A DNA stretch of 64,000 bases, from NCBI RefSeq assembly GCF_023525255.1, contig NZ_CP073355.1:1178001-1242000 (forward strand), read 5' to 3'. Numbering within the stretch: the first letter of the stretch is position 1; each line of letters opens with the position of its first letter. Below, in pieces: positions 28,286 to 36,897 of the stretch. Position numbers and translations under genes: made by a program. The stretch is from Thermospira aquatica (GTDB lineage Bacteria > Spirochaetota > Brevinematia > Brevinematales > Thermospiraceae). The notes beneath the pieces were generated by a model. It was not told the DNA's origin, made no database searches, and saw nothing but the letters and a program-made list of their open reading frames with translations.

Positions 28286-29706
28286 AACGGTTTGGAGTTG
28301 TTTTTCTCTTTTTGGGAGTGTTTTTTCAGGGTTTTGCCAGCAGTTCTCTTGAGCCGATTCTGGCGTCTGGAGAGCTTGTTATCGTTGTTCCTTCTCATGG
28401 CTATCTGGTGAATTCTTTGCGTTTTCTTTATAGCCATTTTTATGGGGCAAATTTTACTCAAAAGTGGGCAGAGTTGTCCGCGCAGAGTAAAGCCGGCTAT
28501 GGGGTGGATGTTCTGGACCCCGGTAGTCTTGCTTCGATTGGTATTCAGACCAATGCCCCGATGGCTTTTGTTCACGTGGAGGCTGATAGGGGATATCTTG
28601 CTCTGCCTTTAGCCAATCAGAAAACATTTGAGGTTTATCTTAAAAAGAATTTACCTCAGACGGCCTTTCGTTTTGTCTCAAACTATGTGCTTCTTTCCCA
28701 GAATGAGGGAGTCTTTGCTGCTCTCTCAAACCGTCTTTTAAAAACGGATGCTTTTGTGATGTCTGAAGCAAAGCTTCCTGGTCTCTGGTCCAATGGGTGG
28801 ATATGGTTTGAAAGTCGTTACCTGAGTTCTATCACTCGTGGAACGGGGGTTTCGGACAGGGTAAATCTTCCGTTGGGATTTGGTCTTGTAAACGTGATTT
28901 TTTCTCAAAAGAGTCTTCTTTTGAGAATGTACACTGCGGCTATAGATAAATCTCAACAGGAACTTCTTTATCAGCTTCAGCGTTTTGAGAATAACCCACG
29001 GTTTCAGGTGTTGGACTTTGTTCGGGGAAATCCTCTTTTGTTAGGGCAGGTTTCTCTCAACATCTCTCAGCTCTATCGGTATTACCGTGCTGTTGACAAG
29101 CTGGATATCCTGGGGATTGGACAAATGGTGGTCTCGCTCCGTCGCGATTATGGAGTAGACATGGAAAGAGATCTTATCCACAACAGTGAAGGAAGGCTGG
29201 TGCTCATCGTCGATCGTTATCAAAATAACCAGTTCCTGTACTACGGTTCAATTGGGATAAAGAACACAACTTTGGCAAAAAATCTGATGGAATCGCTCAA
29301 AAACATGGTCCTTCAGAAAGGAGACCAGTTGTATGCCTTTGAGGTTTTTACGATACCTTTTTACCACTACAAGATGACAAATAGCTCTTTTTATTTTGGT
29401 CTGGTTGACAATGAGTTTTTCTTTGCTTCTGATAAGGATTTACTTGTTCAGTGTATTAAAGATATTTACGAGAAAAAGTCAGGAAACCCACAACCGCCGT
29501 TTTTTATGAATCCGAAGCAACGGACAGGGATGCAGCTCAAAGTCGACGTTCAAACCTTGCTTGCAAGTTTTGCTCAGGATAGTGGTATTCGGCTTGCTCG
29601 AGAGTTTTTTGTAGGGATGGAGTCTATAGAAATGGAGAGCTATCCCGATACTACCACGCCTGCCTATGGGTGGAGTACCGAAGTAAGACTAAATTTTTAC
29701 AAATAA
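28282..29706 (+). CDS. Secreted hypothetical protein (DUF3352-like)
   Basis: 474 residues from a GTG at 28282, set by GAGGAG at 28271-28276 and a signal peptide (VVFLFLGVFFQGFAS). The rest is alternating helix and strand with segments such as GVDVLDPGSLASIGI and FYFGLVDNEFFFASD that recall DUF3352-type proteins, but I cannot confirm it. Probably periplasmic or outer-membrane. It is translationally coupled to the BFN gene and followed by the tRNA promoter. Confidence 0.6.
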   Translation: MKRFGVVFLFLGVFFQGFASSSLEPILASGELVIVVPSHGYLVNSLRFLYSHFYGANFTQKWAELSAQSKAGYGVDVLDPGSLASIGIQTNAPMAFVHVEADRGYLALPLANQKTFEVYLKKNLPQTAFRFVSNYVLLSQNEGVFAALSNRLLKTDAFVMSEAKLPGLWSNGWIWFESRYLSSITRGTGVSDRVNLPLGFGLVNVIFSQKSLLLRMYTAAIDKSQQELLYQLQRFENNPRFQVLDFVRGNPLLLGQVSLNISQLYRYYRAVDKLDILGIGQMVVSLRRDYGVDMERDLIHNSEGRLVLIVDRYQNNQFLYYGSIGIKNTTLAKNLMESLKNMVLQKGDQLYAFEVFTIPFYHYKMTNSSFYFGLVDNEFFFASDKDLLVQCIKDIYEKKSGNPQPPFFMNPKQRTGMQLKVDVQTLLASFAQDSGIRLAREFFVGMESIEMESYPDTTTPAYGWSTEVRLNFYK

Positions 29707-29718
29707 TGATAAAAACAG

Positions 29719-29748
29719 TTGACAAAAGAAGCAGGCTTGCCGTATAAT
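29719..29748 (+). promoter_or_regulatory. Strong promoter for the tRNA-Gln/tRNA-Glu unit
   Basis: Perfect TTGACA (29719-29724), 18-bp spacer, perfect TATAAT (29743-29748). Confidence 0.85.
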
Positions 29749-29760
29749 ATATACCCTTAT

Positions 29761-29831
29761 TGGGGCGTTGTCTAATGGCAGGACGACAGACTCTGGATCT
29801 GTTTGTGAGGGTTCGAATCCTTCCGCCCCAG
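29761..29831 (+). tRNA. tRNA-Gln(CTG)
   Basis: A full cloverleaf: acceptor TGGGGCG/CGCCCCA, anticodon stem ACAGA/TCTGT with loop CTCTGGA (anticodon CTG, 29793-29795), T-loop GTTCGAATC and discriminator G. CCA is not encoded. Confidence 0.93.
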
Positions 29832-29840
29832 CAGCAAGAT

Positions 29841-29915
29841 GGCCCTATCGTCTAGCCTGGTCTAGGACACCGCCCTCTCACGGCGGCGACTCGGGTTCAA
29901 ATCCCGATAGGGCTA
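29841..29915 (+). tRNA. tRNA-Glu(CTC)
   Basis: Acceptor GGCCCTA/TAGGGCT (last pair G-T), anticodon stem CCGCC/GGCGG with loop CTCTCAC (anticodon CTC, 29877-29879), T-arm TCGGG-TTCAAAT-CCCGA. CCA is not encoded. Nine bases after tRNA-Gln, same transcript. Confidence 0.93.
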
Positions 29916-29919
29916 ATAT

Positions 29920-29952
29920 ACCCTCTGTTTTACTCAAACAGAGGGTTTTTTT
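29920..29952 (+). terminator. Intrinsic terminator of the tRNA unit
   Basis: Stem ACCCTCTGTTT / AAACAGAGGGT, loop TACTC, then a run of T. Confidence 0.88.
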
Positions 29953-30048
29953 GTTTTTTCTTTATCCTTTCATACCTTTTTCTTTTTATTGCTTTCGATT
30001 ACTTTCGTGTCATTTCTGGTATCAAACGAAAATTGTGACAAATGCCCA

Positions 30049-30077
30049 TTGACATTTTTATCTCTTCTGACTATCCT
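30049..30077 (+). promoter_or_regulatory. Promoter for the TPR/lamin-tail/beta-barrel operon
   Basis: TTGACA (30049-30054), 17-bp spacer, TATCCT (30072-30077); TTGGAGG ribosome site at 30096-30102. Confidence 0.65.
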
Positions 30078-30108
30078 ATCGTCAGTAAAAATTTTTTGGA
30101 GGATTACC

Positions 30109-30825
30109 ATGCGTTGGAAAATATTCTTTTTTCTCATGGTTTGCCAAGTTTGCCAGGTTTGGGCAAAAGAGAGTCTTTCATCGCAGGTACGAGAGCTTCT
30201 TAAGGTAAGTAACTATCAGGAGGCAAGAAGGCTTGTTCAAGAAAAAATTCAAAAACAGCCGGACATTGCCTCGCACTACATCCTCCTCTCCCAGATCTAC
30301 CGGGAAGAAGGCAAATACTCCAATGCCTATTTTGTAGCTCTTCAAGCCTACAGGGATTTCCCCCAAAACCCCTGGGTGGCGAAAGAGCTTGCTGATGTTT
30401 ATCGAGGGCTTGGTGTGTATCGAAAGGCTCTAGGGATTTATGAAAAGTTTCTTCCAGAGGTAGATGAAAAACAAAGGCCCTTGTGGTATTATGGGATGGG
30501 CGTGTGTTATTTTGAGATTGAGGATTATCCTGGCCTTCTCTTCTGGGGACTGTACTACCTCGGACGAACCTACCTCGCTCAGGCAAAATCTCCTCTGGCC
30601 CTATGGGCTTTTGAAAGGGCTGAACTTGAGCTTCGTTTTCAGCCAGATTGGGCAACCAATCTCCTCTACTATCAATGGGGTGTAGCTCTTATTGAATATG
30701 CACTTCAAGTTAAAACTACTAACCAGCAGGCAGCCAAACAGATGTTTGTCACTATGTTGAAAGACAAGCGTTTTACGGATAGGCGGGTAAGAGAACGGGT
30801 AGAATTCTGGGAGAAAAGGTTATGA
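30109..30825 (+). CDS. Secreted TPR protein
   Basis: 238 residues from ATG 30109 (a longer frame to 29989 has no ribosome site and would cover the promoter). Signal peptide (WKIFFFLMVCQVCQVWA) followed by four or five TPR units, for example IASHYILLSQIYREEGKYSNA and LADVYRGLGVYRKALGIYEKF (parts). Likely a periplasmic scaffold. Its stop overlaps the start of the next gene (ATGA), so the three genes to 33346 form one operon. Confidence 0.8.
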   Translation: MRWKIFFFLMVCQVCQVWAKESLSSQVRELLKVSNYQEARRLVQEKIQKQPDIASHYILLSQIYREEGKYSNAYFVALQAYRDFPQNPWVAKELADVYRGLGVYRKALGIYEKFLPEVDEKQRPLWYYGMGVCYFEIEDYPGLLFWGLYYLGRTYLAQAKSPLALWAFERAELELRFQPDWATNLLYYQWGVALIEYALQVKTTNQQAAKQMFVTMLKDKRFTDRRVRERVEFWEKRL

Positions 30826-32672
30826 GAGGTTTTCTTTTTTTCCTTTTGTTTCCCTGTTGGGGGATATCCCTTACGATAAGTGAGATTTTTTATGGAGGGG
30901 ATCTTTTTATTCCCGATAGTGAACGTTACCTGGAGATTCTCAACGATGGAAGTGAACCCGTTGATATGAGCAAATTAACCGTTTTGGTGCCTCGTTCGGA
31001 TACCTCTACTGTGGCTATTACCCTCAAGCAGGGGAATTTTATTCTCTTTGAAGGAGAAGCACACACTACCAATTGGATTCTGCTGCCGGGGAGAAGGGCC
31101 GTTATCCTCTCTGAAGATTACAATACTGGAGGGAGACTGCTCTCATGGGATACGAACACACTTCTTTTTAAACCTTCTTCCAAGACATCCTGGACGTATA
31201 GCTGGGCGAATCGACTTCACCTCTTTCGTTTGGTGTACAATGGAGAGGAAATCTCGCCTCCGCCAAACATACCCCTTTCCATTTCTGAAAAAGGAAAAGC
31301 TCTTGTCTGGAGAAATGGGAGCTGGCAAGAGGATTTTCCAAGACCAGGACAGGCAAAATCTGTTCGTATTCTTGCCCCTCGTGTGGTTTGTCTGGGGACT
31401 TCTGTACCGATTGTTATCGAAAGCGGTGAATCGGTTTCAGCGCTTTGTGTGAAACGATATCCCTCGGGACAGCAAGACATCTATCCACTTTCCGGGACGT
31501 CGCCCTATGTGGTGACTTTACCGGGGGCTTTTTCCCACGGGGAGACATGGATTCTTTCCTGCGGGGGTGTCTTTCACAAGATCCGTTTTCTGGATACAAA
31601 TCTCTCTTCGCCGTATTCTGCCCATCTGATGATTAGTGAAATTCTCACCTCTCCCAAAAAGGATTACTCGGGAGGGGGGTGGACGGGATCCGATGGTGGA
31701 GGAACGGTGAATGAAAATGACGAGTGGATAGAAATTTTCAACAGGAGTTCTGAGAGTATACGTATTTCTAACTGGTACCTGGAGCATATTACCTCCCAGG
31801 GACGGGGGTACAGACGACTTCGTCTTCGGTATGATGGGAGTACAGGAGTGGTCTCTTCATCCGATGGTTTTCTCTCTCCAGAGAGTTTGGGCATTCTTTC
31901 GGTGGAGAATGGGCTTGCGAACAAGGCAACGATTATCCTCTACGACGATCATCCACTCTGGGGACGGAAGGTAGCGATGTTTTCCTATGAATTTAAGAAT
32001 GTTTCCTCGTCCCTGGCTACCTATGAGGAATATTCCTTACAACGTGTTCCTCACAATGCCCCGGATCATATAGCTCGATGGGAGATTTTCCCCTCAACGT
32101 ATGGTGCTATCAATGGTTCTGGACCGTATCTTGTAATGCAGTGGAATGAAAGCGATCCAAAAAGACTCGATATTTTTATGAGTGATCCTCAAATTCAAAG
32201 AGGGAAAGTTTTTCTTCAAGCAAGAAGTGAACTCGGGAAAGCCTTTGTTGAGTTTGGCGGCGAGGATGGATTTTTCTCTGGTTTTCTCAGGGTTGGCCGA
32301 TCAGGGGAGGTTTGTGATCTTTTTGTGAAAAATGGAGGGAAAAATACCCTCATCTATACGAATGAATACGGGATTTTTTCCTGGGACTTTTTTTACCGGG
32401 AAGATGGATGGAATTTTCCTGAACAAGGGCAGACAGTAAAAGATTTTGTGATTTATCCCAATCCTGCTTTTCGTTCCTCAGAAATTTATCTCTCAAAAGT
32501 GATCTCAGGAGCGAAGATTATCATTTTTGATGAAAAAGGTAGGGTTCTTACCACTATGCAATCTCATGGGGAGGAATATCTTGTATGGAAGACACCAGAA
32601 AAACCAGGACTTTATTGCTTTCTTGTTTCCTATGGGGGAGTTTCTGTTTCTCGATGGCTTTTGGTCAGATAG
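30822..32672 (+). CDS. Secreted lamin-tail-domain protein with T9SS-like C-terminal sorting domain
   Basis: 616 residues, signal peptide at the start. An LTD-like stretch near the N-terminus (LTISEIFYGGD...YLEILNDGSEPVDMSKL) and a clearer second LTD near residues 265-400 (LMISEILTSP, NDEWIEIFNRSSESIRISNW). The C-terminal 75 residues read FVIYPNPAF, a strand AKIIIFDEKGRVL, W(K)TPEKPGLYCF and RWLLVR at the end: the type A layout of T9SS sorting domains. It is odd in a spirochaete-like setting, where a T9SS is not expected. It is most likely a surface or cargo protein. The next gene starts inside it. Confidence 0.75.
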   Translation: MRGFLFFLLFPCWGISLTISEIFYGGDLFIPDSERYLEILNDGSEPVDMSKLTVLVPRSDTSTVAITLKQGNFILFEGEAHTTNWILLPGRRAVILSEDYNTGGRLLSWDTNTLLFKPSSKTSWTYSWANRLHLFRLVYNGEEISPPPNIPLSISEKGKALVWRNGSWQEDFPRPGQAKSVRILAPRVVCLGTSVPIVIESGESVSALCVKRYPSGQQDIYPLSGTSPYVVTLPGAFSHGETWILSCGGVFHKIRFLDTNLSSPYSAHLMISEILTSPKKDYSGGGWTGSDGGGTVNENDEWIEIFNRSSESIRISNWYLEHITSQGRGYRRLRLRYDGSTGVVSSSDGFLSPESLGILSVENGLANKATIILYDDHPLWGRKVAMFSYEFKNVSSSLATYEEYSLQRVPHNAPDHIARWEIFPSTYGAINGSGPYLVMQWNESDPKRLDIFMSDPQIQRGKVFLQARSELGKAFVEFGGEDGFFSGFLRVGRSGEVCDLFVKNGGKNTLIYTNEYGIFSWDFFYREDGWNFPEQGQTVKDFVIYPNPAFRSSEIYLSKVISGAKIIIFDEKGRVLTTMQSHGEEYLVWKTPEKPGLYCFLVSYGGVSVSRWLLVR

Positions 32673-33346
32673 GGTTTTTGGGGGGCATTTTGTCGGGGAT
32701 ATGGAGTGGAGGAGAGGCAAAAACCACTCTCGGGAAAAATACTGTTGCCTTCTGGACGTTGTATCGGGATGATTCTGTGTCTTTGTGGCTAAAAACAGGA
32801 TACCAATGGATAGAGGGTTTTGTGAAGACAGAGGCACTGGATTACGGGTATCAGGATAAAAGGGATACCGGACCGGTAAAGTATGATTTTGAGAGTGAAA
32901 TTGCCTTGAAGTTCTGGTCATCTACCGGGGCTGTTTGGTATAGGTTTTCGCAAATACACTATGACGAGGTTACCCTTCCCCAAAACGAATGGAATGTATC
33001 TTTTGTATTGCCTTTGTGGCTGTGGAAGACTCGTTTGAGGTGGGGAAGTGATGGGGCAATGATGGGATTTGGATATAACTTCTGGTGGGAACGTTGCTTT
33101 ATAGACATCGCACTTTTGGGGTATCTGAATGATGGCCAGGAAGTCAGTTTCGATATCCAGATATGGAATCGCACGAGAGATCTTGGTTTTTTCTGGAAAG
33201 CTCTCCTCTATAGAAGCTTTCAAGACCAGGAACTTGGGAGAATTGGATTTTTTAAACAATTAGGAACAAAATTTGTAAGTTTTGAGGCAGGTTACAGTGA
33301 GTGGGATGCGGGGATGGTTTGCATACGAGGTGGATGGAAGTGGTAA
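32585..33346 (+). CDS. Small outer-membrane beta-barrel-like protein
   Basis: 253 residues. The ATG at 32585 overlaps the previous gene by 88 bases, but GGGGAGGA at 32568-32575 and a signal peptide (TLLLSCFLWGSFCFSMAFG) support it. The rest alternates polar and aromatic residues (WLKTGYQWIEGFVKTEALDYG, FSFEAGYSEWDAG-like end GMVCIRGGWKW), as in small barrels ending in an aromatic residue. No family named. It could be the surface partner of the lamin-tail protein. Confidence 0.6.
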   Translation: MEDTRKTRTLLLSCFLWGSFCFSMAFGQIGFLGGILSGIWSGGEAKTTLGKNTVAFWTLYRDDSVSLWLKTGYQWIEGFVKTEALDYGYQDKRDTGPVKYDFESEIALKFWSSTGAVWYRFSQIHYDEVTLPQNEWNVSFVLPLWLWKTRLRWGSDGAMMGFGYNFWWERCFIDIALLGYLNDGQEVSFDIQIWNRTRDLGFFWKALLYRSFQDQELGRIGFFKQLGTKFVSFEAGYSEWDAGMVCIRGGWKW

Positions 33347-33350
33347 AAAA

Positions 33351-33425
33351 TGGGCGCTATAGGATTCGAACCTATGACCCCCTGCTTGTAAGGCAGGTGC
33401 TCTGAACCATCTGAGCTAAGCGCCC
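33351..33425 (-). tRNA. tRNA-Val(TAC)
   Basis: Minus-strand cloverleaf: acceptor GGGCGCT/AGCGCCC, anticodon stem CCTGC/GCAGG with loop CTTACAA (anticodon TAC at 33388-33390), T-loop GTTCGAATC, discriminator A. CCA is not encoded. Confidence 0.93.
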
Positions 33426-33487
33426 AACATAGGAGATATAGTATAACATATTTTTGAAAAAAAGTCAACCCCTACGAGGGTTTTGTT

Positions 33488-34243
33488 TTAGTCCAGCCAT
33501 TGGGGATAATAAAGGAAACGGAAACAATGGGGGCACTGCTGGAGTTCAATCTCTTCCTCGGGAAGATTTGGTCCAATCTCTCCCTGGATAACGGTAGGAA
33601 GTATAGTATAACATCCCGAACATGTATCACCATCGAGCACGGAAACAATTGCCTGTCCTTTTGTTTTCCGAAGCAAGAGGATAAAGTATTCAATCACAGA
33701 GACATCGAATTCAGAGGCAATATTTTTTTGTGTTTCGAGGATATACGTGAGCTCATCCTTGTGTTTGGCTTCAATAGCCGCAATTGTTTCACGAAGGGCT
33801 TTGATTTTTGCATCGTTTTCCAGCATTTTGGCGTTTACCTGATTGAGCTCTTCCATCGTATCGGTTTGTTTATGTGTCTCATAATCAATCTGGTGGATGA
33901 TCATGTTGAGATCTTGCTGGAGGGTTTCCATTTCTTTTTCCCAGGTTTTGATCTGGCGGGTAATTTTGACCTTGTCTTTGTTTTCATCAAGCTCTTTGAG
34001 TCTTTGCTCGAGTTGAAGTTTTTTCTGCTGTTCCTCTTCCAGCTTTTTTTGGGTTGCATAAATGATCATTTCAAGATCATTTTTTCTCGCAACCAGGGTA
34101 GCGTTATCAGCGAGGAGTTTATCCATCTTTTTTTCTTCATCTTGATACTTTTTGCGTATCTCCTGTTCACGATTGTAGAGGTTTTGATACTCTACAAGCT
34201 TTTTTATCTTATCAAGGCGAATACCGGTCCCGAATGAAATCAT
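33488..34243 (-). CDS. CdsZ-like coiled-coil protein with C4 zinc ribbon
   Basis: 251 residues. About 170 residues of coiled coil (for example LEEEQQKKLQLEQRLKELDE) are followed by a C-terminal zinc ribbon, DTCSGCYTILP ... LQQCPHCFRFLYYP (COG1579/zf-RING_7 type). Proteins of this kind bind nucleic acid; chlamydial CdsZ is an example. AAAGGAGGAAA precedes the ATG at 34243. It lies between two tRNA genes on the same strand and may be transcribed with them. Confidence 0.85.
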   Translation of the reverse strand: MISFGTGIRLDKIKKLVEYQNLYNREQEIRKKYQDEEKKMDKLLADNATLVARKNDLEMIIYATQKKLEEEQQKKLQLEQRLKELDENKDKVKITRQIKTWEKEMETLQQDLNMIIHQIDYETHKQTDTMEELNQVNAKMLENDAKIKALRETIAAIEAKHKDELTYILETQKNIASEFDVSVIEYFILLLRKTKGQAIVSVLDGDTCSGCYTILPTVIQGEIGPNLPEEEIELQQCPHCFRFLYYPQWLD

Positions 34244-34269
34244 GGATTTCCTCCTTTGTGATAGGAAAA

Positions 34270-34343
34270 TGGGCCCACCTGGGCTCGAACCAGGGACCCA
34301 CTGATTATGAGTCAGTTGCTCTAACCGACTGAGCTATGGGCCC
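34270..34343 (-). tRNA. tRNA with CAT anticodon (Ile2 or elongator Met)
   Basis: Minus-strand cloverleaf: acceptor GGGCCCA/TGGGCCC, anticodon stem ACTGA/TCAGT with loop CTCATAA (CAT, 34307-34309), T-arm CCTGG-TTCGAGC-CCAGG, discriminator A. The CAT anticodon may be tRNA-Ile whose C is changed to lysidine; an initiator is excluded by the paired first position and lack of the GGG/CCC anticodon-stem pairs. Confidence 0.85.
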
Positions 34344-34391
34344 ATTGCCTGTTTCCAGGAAATAGTATTATAAGGAAAAATTGTTTATTTG

Positions 34392-36152
34392 TCAACTTTT
34401 CTTGTCTGGTGGTGTGGGTTGAAAACGGTTGGTAATAGGCATGCGTCTATCTTTTCCAAATGCGCGAACGCTCACCTTGATCCCTGGAGGTGCCTGTCTT
34501 CGTTTGTATTCACTGGTATCGATGAGTCGTATAACCCTCTTGACGATTTCTGGTGACGGGGAGAGGTGACAGAGATCCTCGAACGAGAGATCTTCTTCCA
34601 CGTACCCTTGAATTAATCTGTCAAGAATCTCATAAGGGGGAAGAGTGTCGGTATCTTTTTGATCGGGGCGAAGCTCAGCTGTAGGTGGCCGTTCAAGAAT
34701 TCTTTGGGGGATGACAGGAGTGATACTATTTCTATAATGAGCAAGGGCATATACTTCGGTTTTGAGAACATCTTTGATGACCGCAAAACCACCTGCCATA
34801 TCCCCATAGAGGGTGGCATAGCCGGTGCTCATTTCACTTTTATTGCCTGTGGTGAGGACTAGGTACCCAAATTTATTTGAGAGGGCCATGACAATATTTC
34901 CCCGGATCCGGGATTGGAGATTTTCTTCAGCAATACCAAAAGGAGTGTTATGGAAAAATGGTTGGAGTTCTTCCAGATATTTCCCAAACAGACCTTCGAT
35001 AGAAAGTTCTTTGAGGTCAATACCCAGGTTTTTAGCAAGAAGAAAGCTATCTTCACGGCTGATATCTGCCGAAAAACGGGTAGGCAAAAATATTCCATGC
35101 ACTCTGTGTTCTCCTAGGGCGTCGGTAGCAATAGTGGCGACAAGAGCAGAATCAATCCCACCGCTGATACCAACGATCACTTCTTTGAAACCGTTTTTCT
35201 CTACGTAATCTCGGGTTCCCACAACCAGAGCCTTATACAAAAGAGCAATCGAATCCATCTGGGGTTCAATGACTCCAAAGGCAGGTTTTTTTTGAGAAGG
35301 GGAGAGTTCTATGGTTTTTTTGTGTAATGTCCATGGGAGAGGAATCTCCTGAAAGTAGAGTTTTTGTTGGCGGCGCCGGGCATCTTTGAGACGGTTCTGG
35401 AGGACACTAACAAAAGAAACATCAACACATTGGTAGTCCTCTTCAAAGGCTTTGAGTCTTGCAACAATGTTGCCTTTTGGACCAATGATACAGGAATGCC
35501 CGTCGAAGACCAGTTCATCCTGTCCTCCCACAGCGTTTACCATCACGACCATTGTGTTTTCGTCTGAGGCGCGGGTAGTAAGCATACGCTCTCTCTGGGA
35601 GGGTTTCTCTTTGTGAAAGGGAGAGGCACTGAGATTGAATACTACCTGGACGTCTTCTATAAGCGAGCTGAAGTGCATTGGGCCATCGGGATACCATATA
35701 TCTTCACAGATGCTTATGGCTGTCTTGATCCCGTTGATGGTACAAACGGAGAGGTGTTTTCCCTCGTTGAAGTAACGCTTTTCGTCAAAAACACCATAAT
35801 TGGGGAGAAAGATCTTGTGGTAAATGTCGATAATTTCTCCGTTGGCAATGAGAGCAGCGGCGTTGTAGATACCGCTTTCATCCTGGTCGATAAATCCAAC
35901 TATAAGGGCGGTAGGAATTTTTTGTGAGGACTCAACAAGCCTATTGAGTGCCGCAAGATTTGCTTGTAAAAATTCTGTTTTGTAGAGGAGGTCTTCGGGG
36001 GGATATCCCGGGAGGCATAACTCAGGAAAAACAGCGATATGAGCACCGTCATGGGAAGCATTTTTCCAGAAAGAGAGAATCTTTTCTGTGTTGTTGTGAA
36101 TATCCCCAACGGTAGGATTTACCTGGCAGAGGGCAATCCGAAGAGATGACAT
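34392..36152 (-). CDS. nadE: Glutamine-dependent NAD+ synthetase
   Basis: 586 residues. The N-terminal nitrilase-type glutaminase domain shows the catalytic triad Glu (FPELCLPGY), Lys (YHKIFLPN) and Cys (ISICEDIW); the C-terminal NAD synthetase domain has the P-loop GISGGIDSALV and TGNKSEMSTGY. It amidates nicotinic acid adenine dinucleotide with Gln-derived ammonia. It lies four bases after the deacetylase gene, on the minus strand, at the end of the recA-argC-argJ run. A CAT tRNA gene follows. Confidence 0.96.
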   Translation of the reverse strand: MSSLRIALCQVNPTVGDIHNNTEKILSFWKNASHDGAHIAVFPELCLPGYPPEDLLYKTEFLQANLAALNRLVESSQKIPTALIVGFIDQDESGIYNAAALIANGEIIDIYHKIFLPNYGVFDEKRYFNEGKHLSVCTINGIKTAISICEDIWYPDGPMHFSSLIEDVQVVFNLSASPFHKEKPSQRERMLTTRASDENTMVVMVNAVGGQDELVFDGHSCIIGPKGNIVARLKAFEEDYQCVDVSFVSVLQNRLKDARRRQQKLYFQEIPLPWTLHKKTIELSPSQKKPAFGVIEPQMDSIALLYKALVVGTRDYVEKNGFKEVIVGISGGIDSALVATIATDALGEHRVHGIFLPTRFSADISREDSFLLAKNLGIDLKELSIEGLFGKYLEELQPFFHNTPFGIAEENLQSRIRGNIVMALSNKFGYLVLTTGNKSEMSTGYATLYGDMAGGFAVIKDVLKTEVYALAHYRNSITPVIPQRILERPPTAELRPDQKDTDTLPPYEILDRLIQGYVEEDLSFEDLCHLSPSPEIVKRVIRLIDTSEYKRRQAPPGIKVSVRAFGKDRRMPITNRFQPTPPDKKS

Positions 36153-36155
36153 TTT

Positions 36156-36887
36156 TTACTCCTTTAAGGCAATATGATTGGTATTGGTGAGCAACTTCGC
36201 GAGATGATTCCACATCGAGGGTGTCATAAGATAGCGGGGAATGCGGTAGGGATCAGAGGGAGGCCAAAGAGCAGGTTTTCTCACGATGGTAAAGGCATAG
36301 CGATACCCCTCTTGACGAAGGGGTTCAATCGTTAGAGGACTATAAACACCGAATGGAAAACCAAATAATATTATATTTTCGCTTGTTTTCTTTTCCAATA
36401 CTTGTTTGCTATAACGGATCTCCCGGTAAAAAGCTTTTCTATCGTTTTCATAGAGTTGTTGATTGATAAAGAGATGATTGTAACCATGGGCGCCAATGGT
36501 CCATCCCTTGGCTTTCATACGATCAAGATCCTCCCATGTAAGGGCATAAGGTACTTTCCCGATAATCGCGGGATAAATAAAGAGAATAGGTTTGATTCCC
36601 ATCTCATCAAGGAGGGCTTCGATAGTACGAACAGATGTGTTTCCATCATCGATGGTGATGAGGATGTTTTTCGTTCCTGTGAGAGTATTGTTTGTGACAT
36701 CTTGCCAGGAGACAAAACGGTACCACGCTTTTTGAATGGTCAGTATGTGGTTAGAAAATGTGTCTGGAGAAAAATTATATGGGCTCTGAAGGTGTGGAGA
36801 AAAGGTGTGATAACAAAGGATAAGAAGACTACATTCCTCTGCGTGCAGGAGCCCCATGAGGGAAAGGAACCACATATATTTTTGCAT
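36156..36887 (-). CDS. Secreted polysaccharide deacetylase (NodB-like)
   Basis: 243 residues. Signal peptide (MQKYMWFLSLMGLLHAEEC) and a NodB-type domain: ILCYHTFS, ITIDDG (metal Asp pair), IGAHGYNH (metal His pair), and FGFPFGVYS. These enzymes remove acetyl groups from peptidoglycan or other surface glycans. It is placed between argJ and nadE by position, without clear pathway link. Start codon near 36887 is close to the argJ stop (10 bases). Confidence 0.88.
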   Translation of the reverse strand: MQKYMWFLSLMGLLHAEECSLLILCYHTFSPHLQSPYNFSPDTFSNHILTIQKAWYRFVSWQDVTNNTLTGTKNILITIDDGNTSVRTIEALLDEMGIKPILFIYPAIIGKVPYALTWEDLDRMKAKGWTIGAHGYNHLFINQQLYENDRKAFYREIRYSKQVLEKKTSENIILFGFPFGVYSPLTIEPLRQEGYRYAFTIVRKPALWPPSDPYRIPRYLMTPSMWNHLAKLLTNTNHIALKE

Positions 36888-36897
36888 AAACCTTTTC

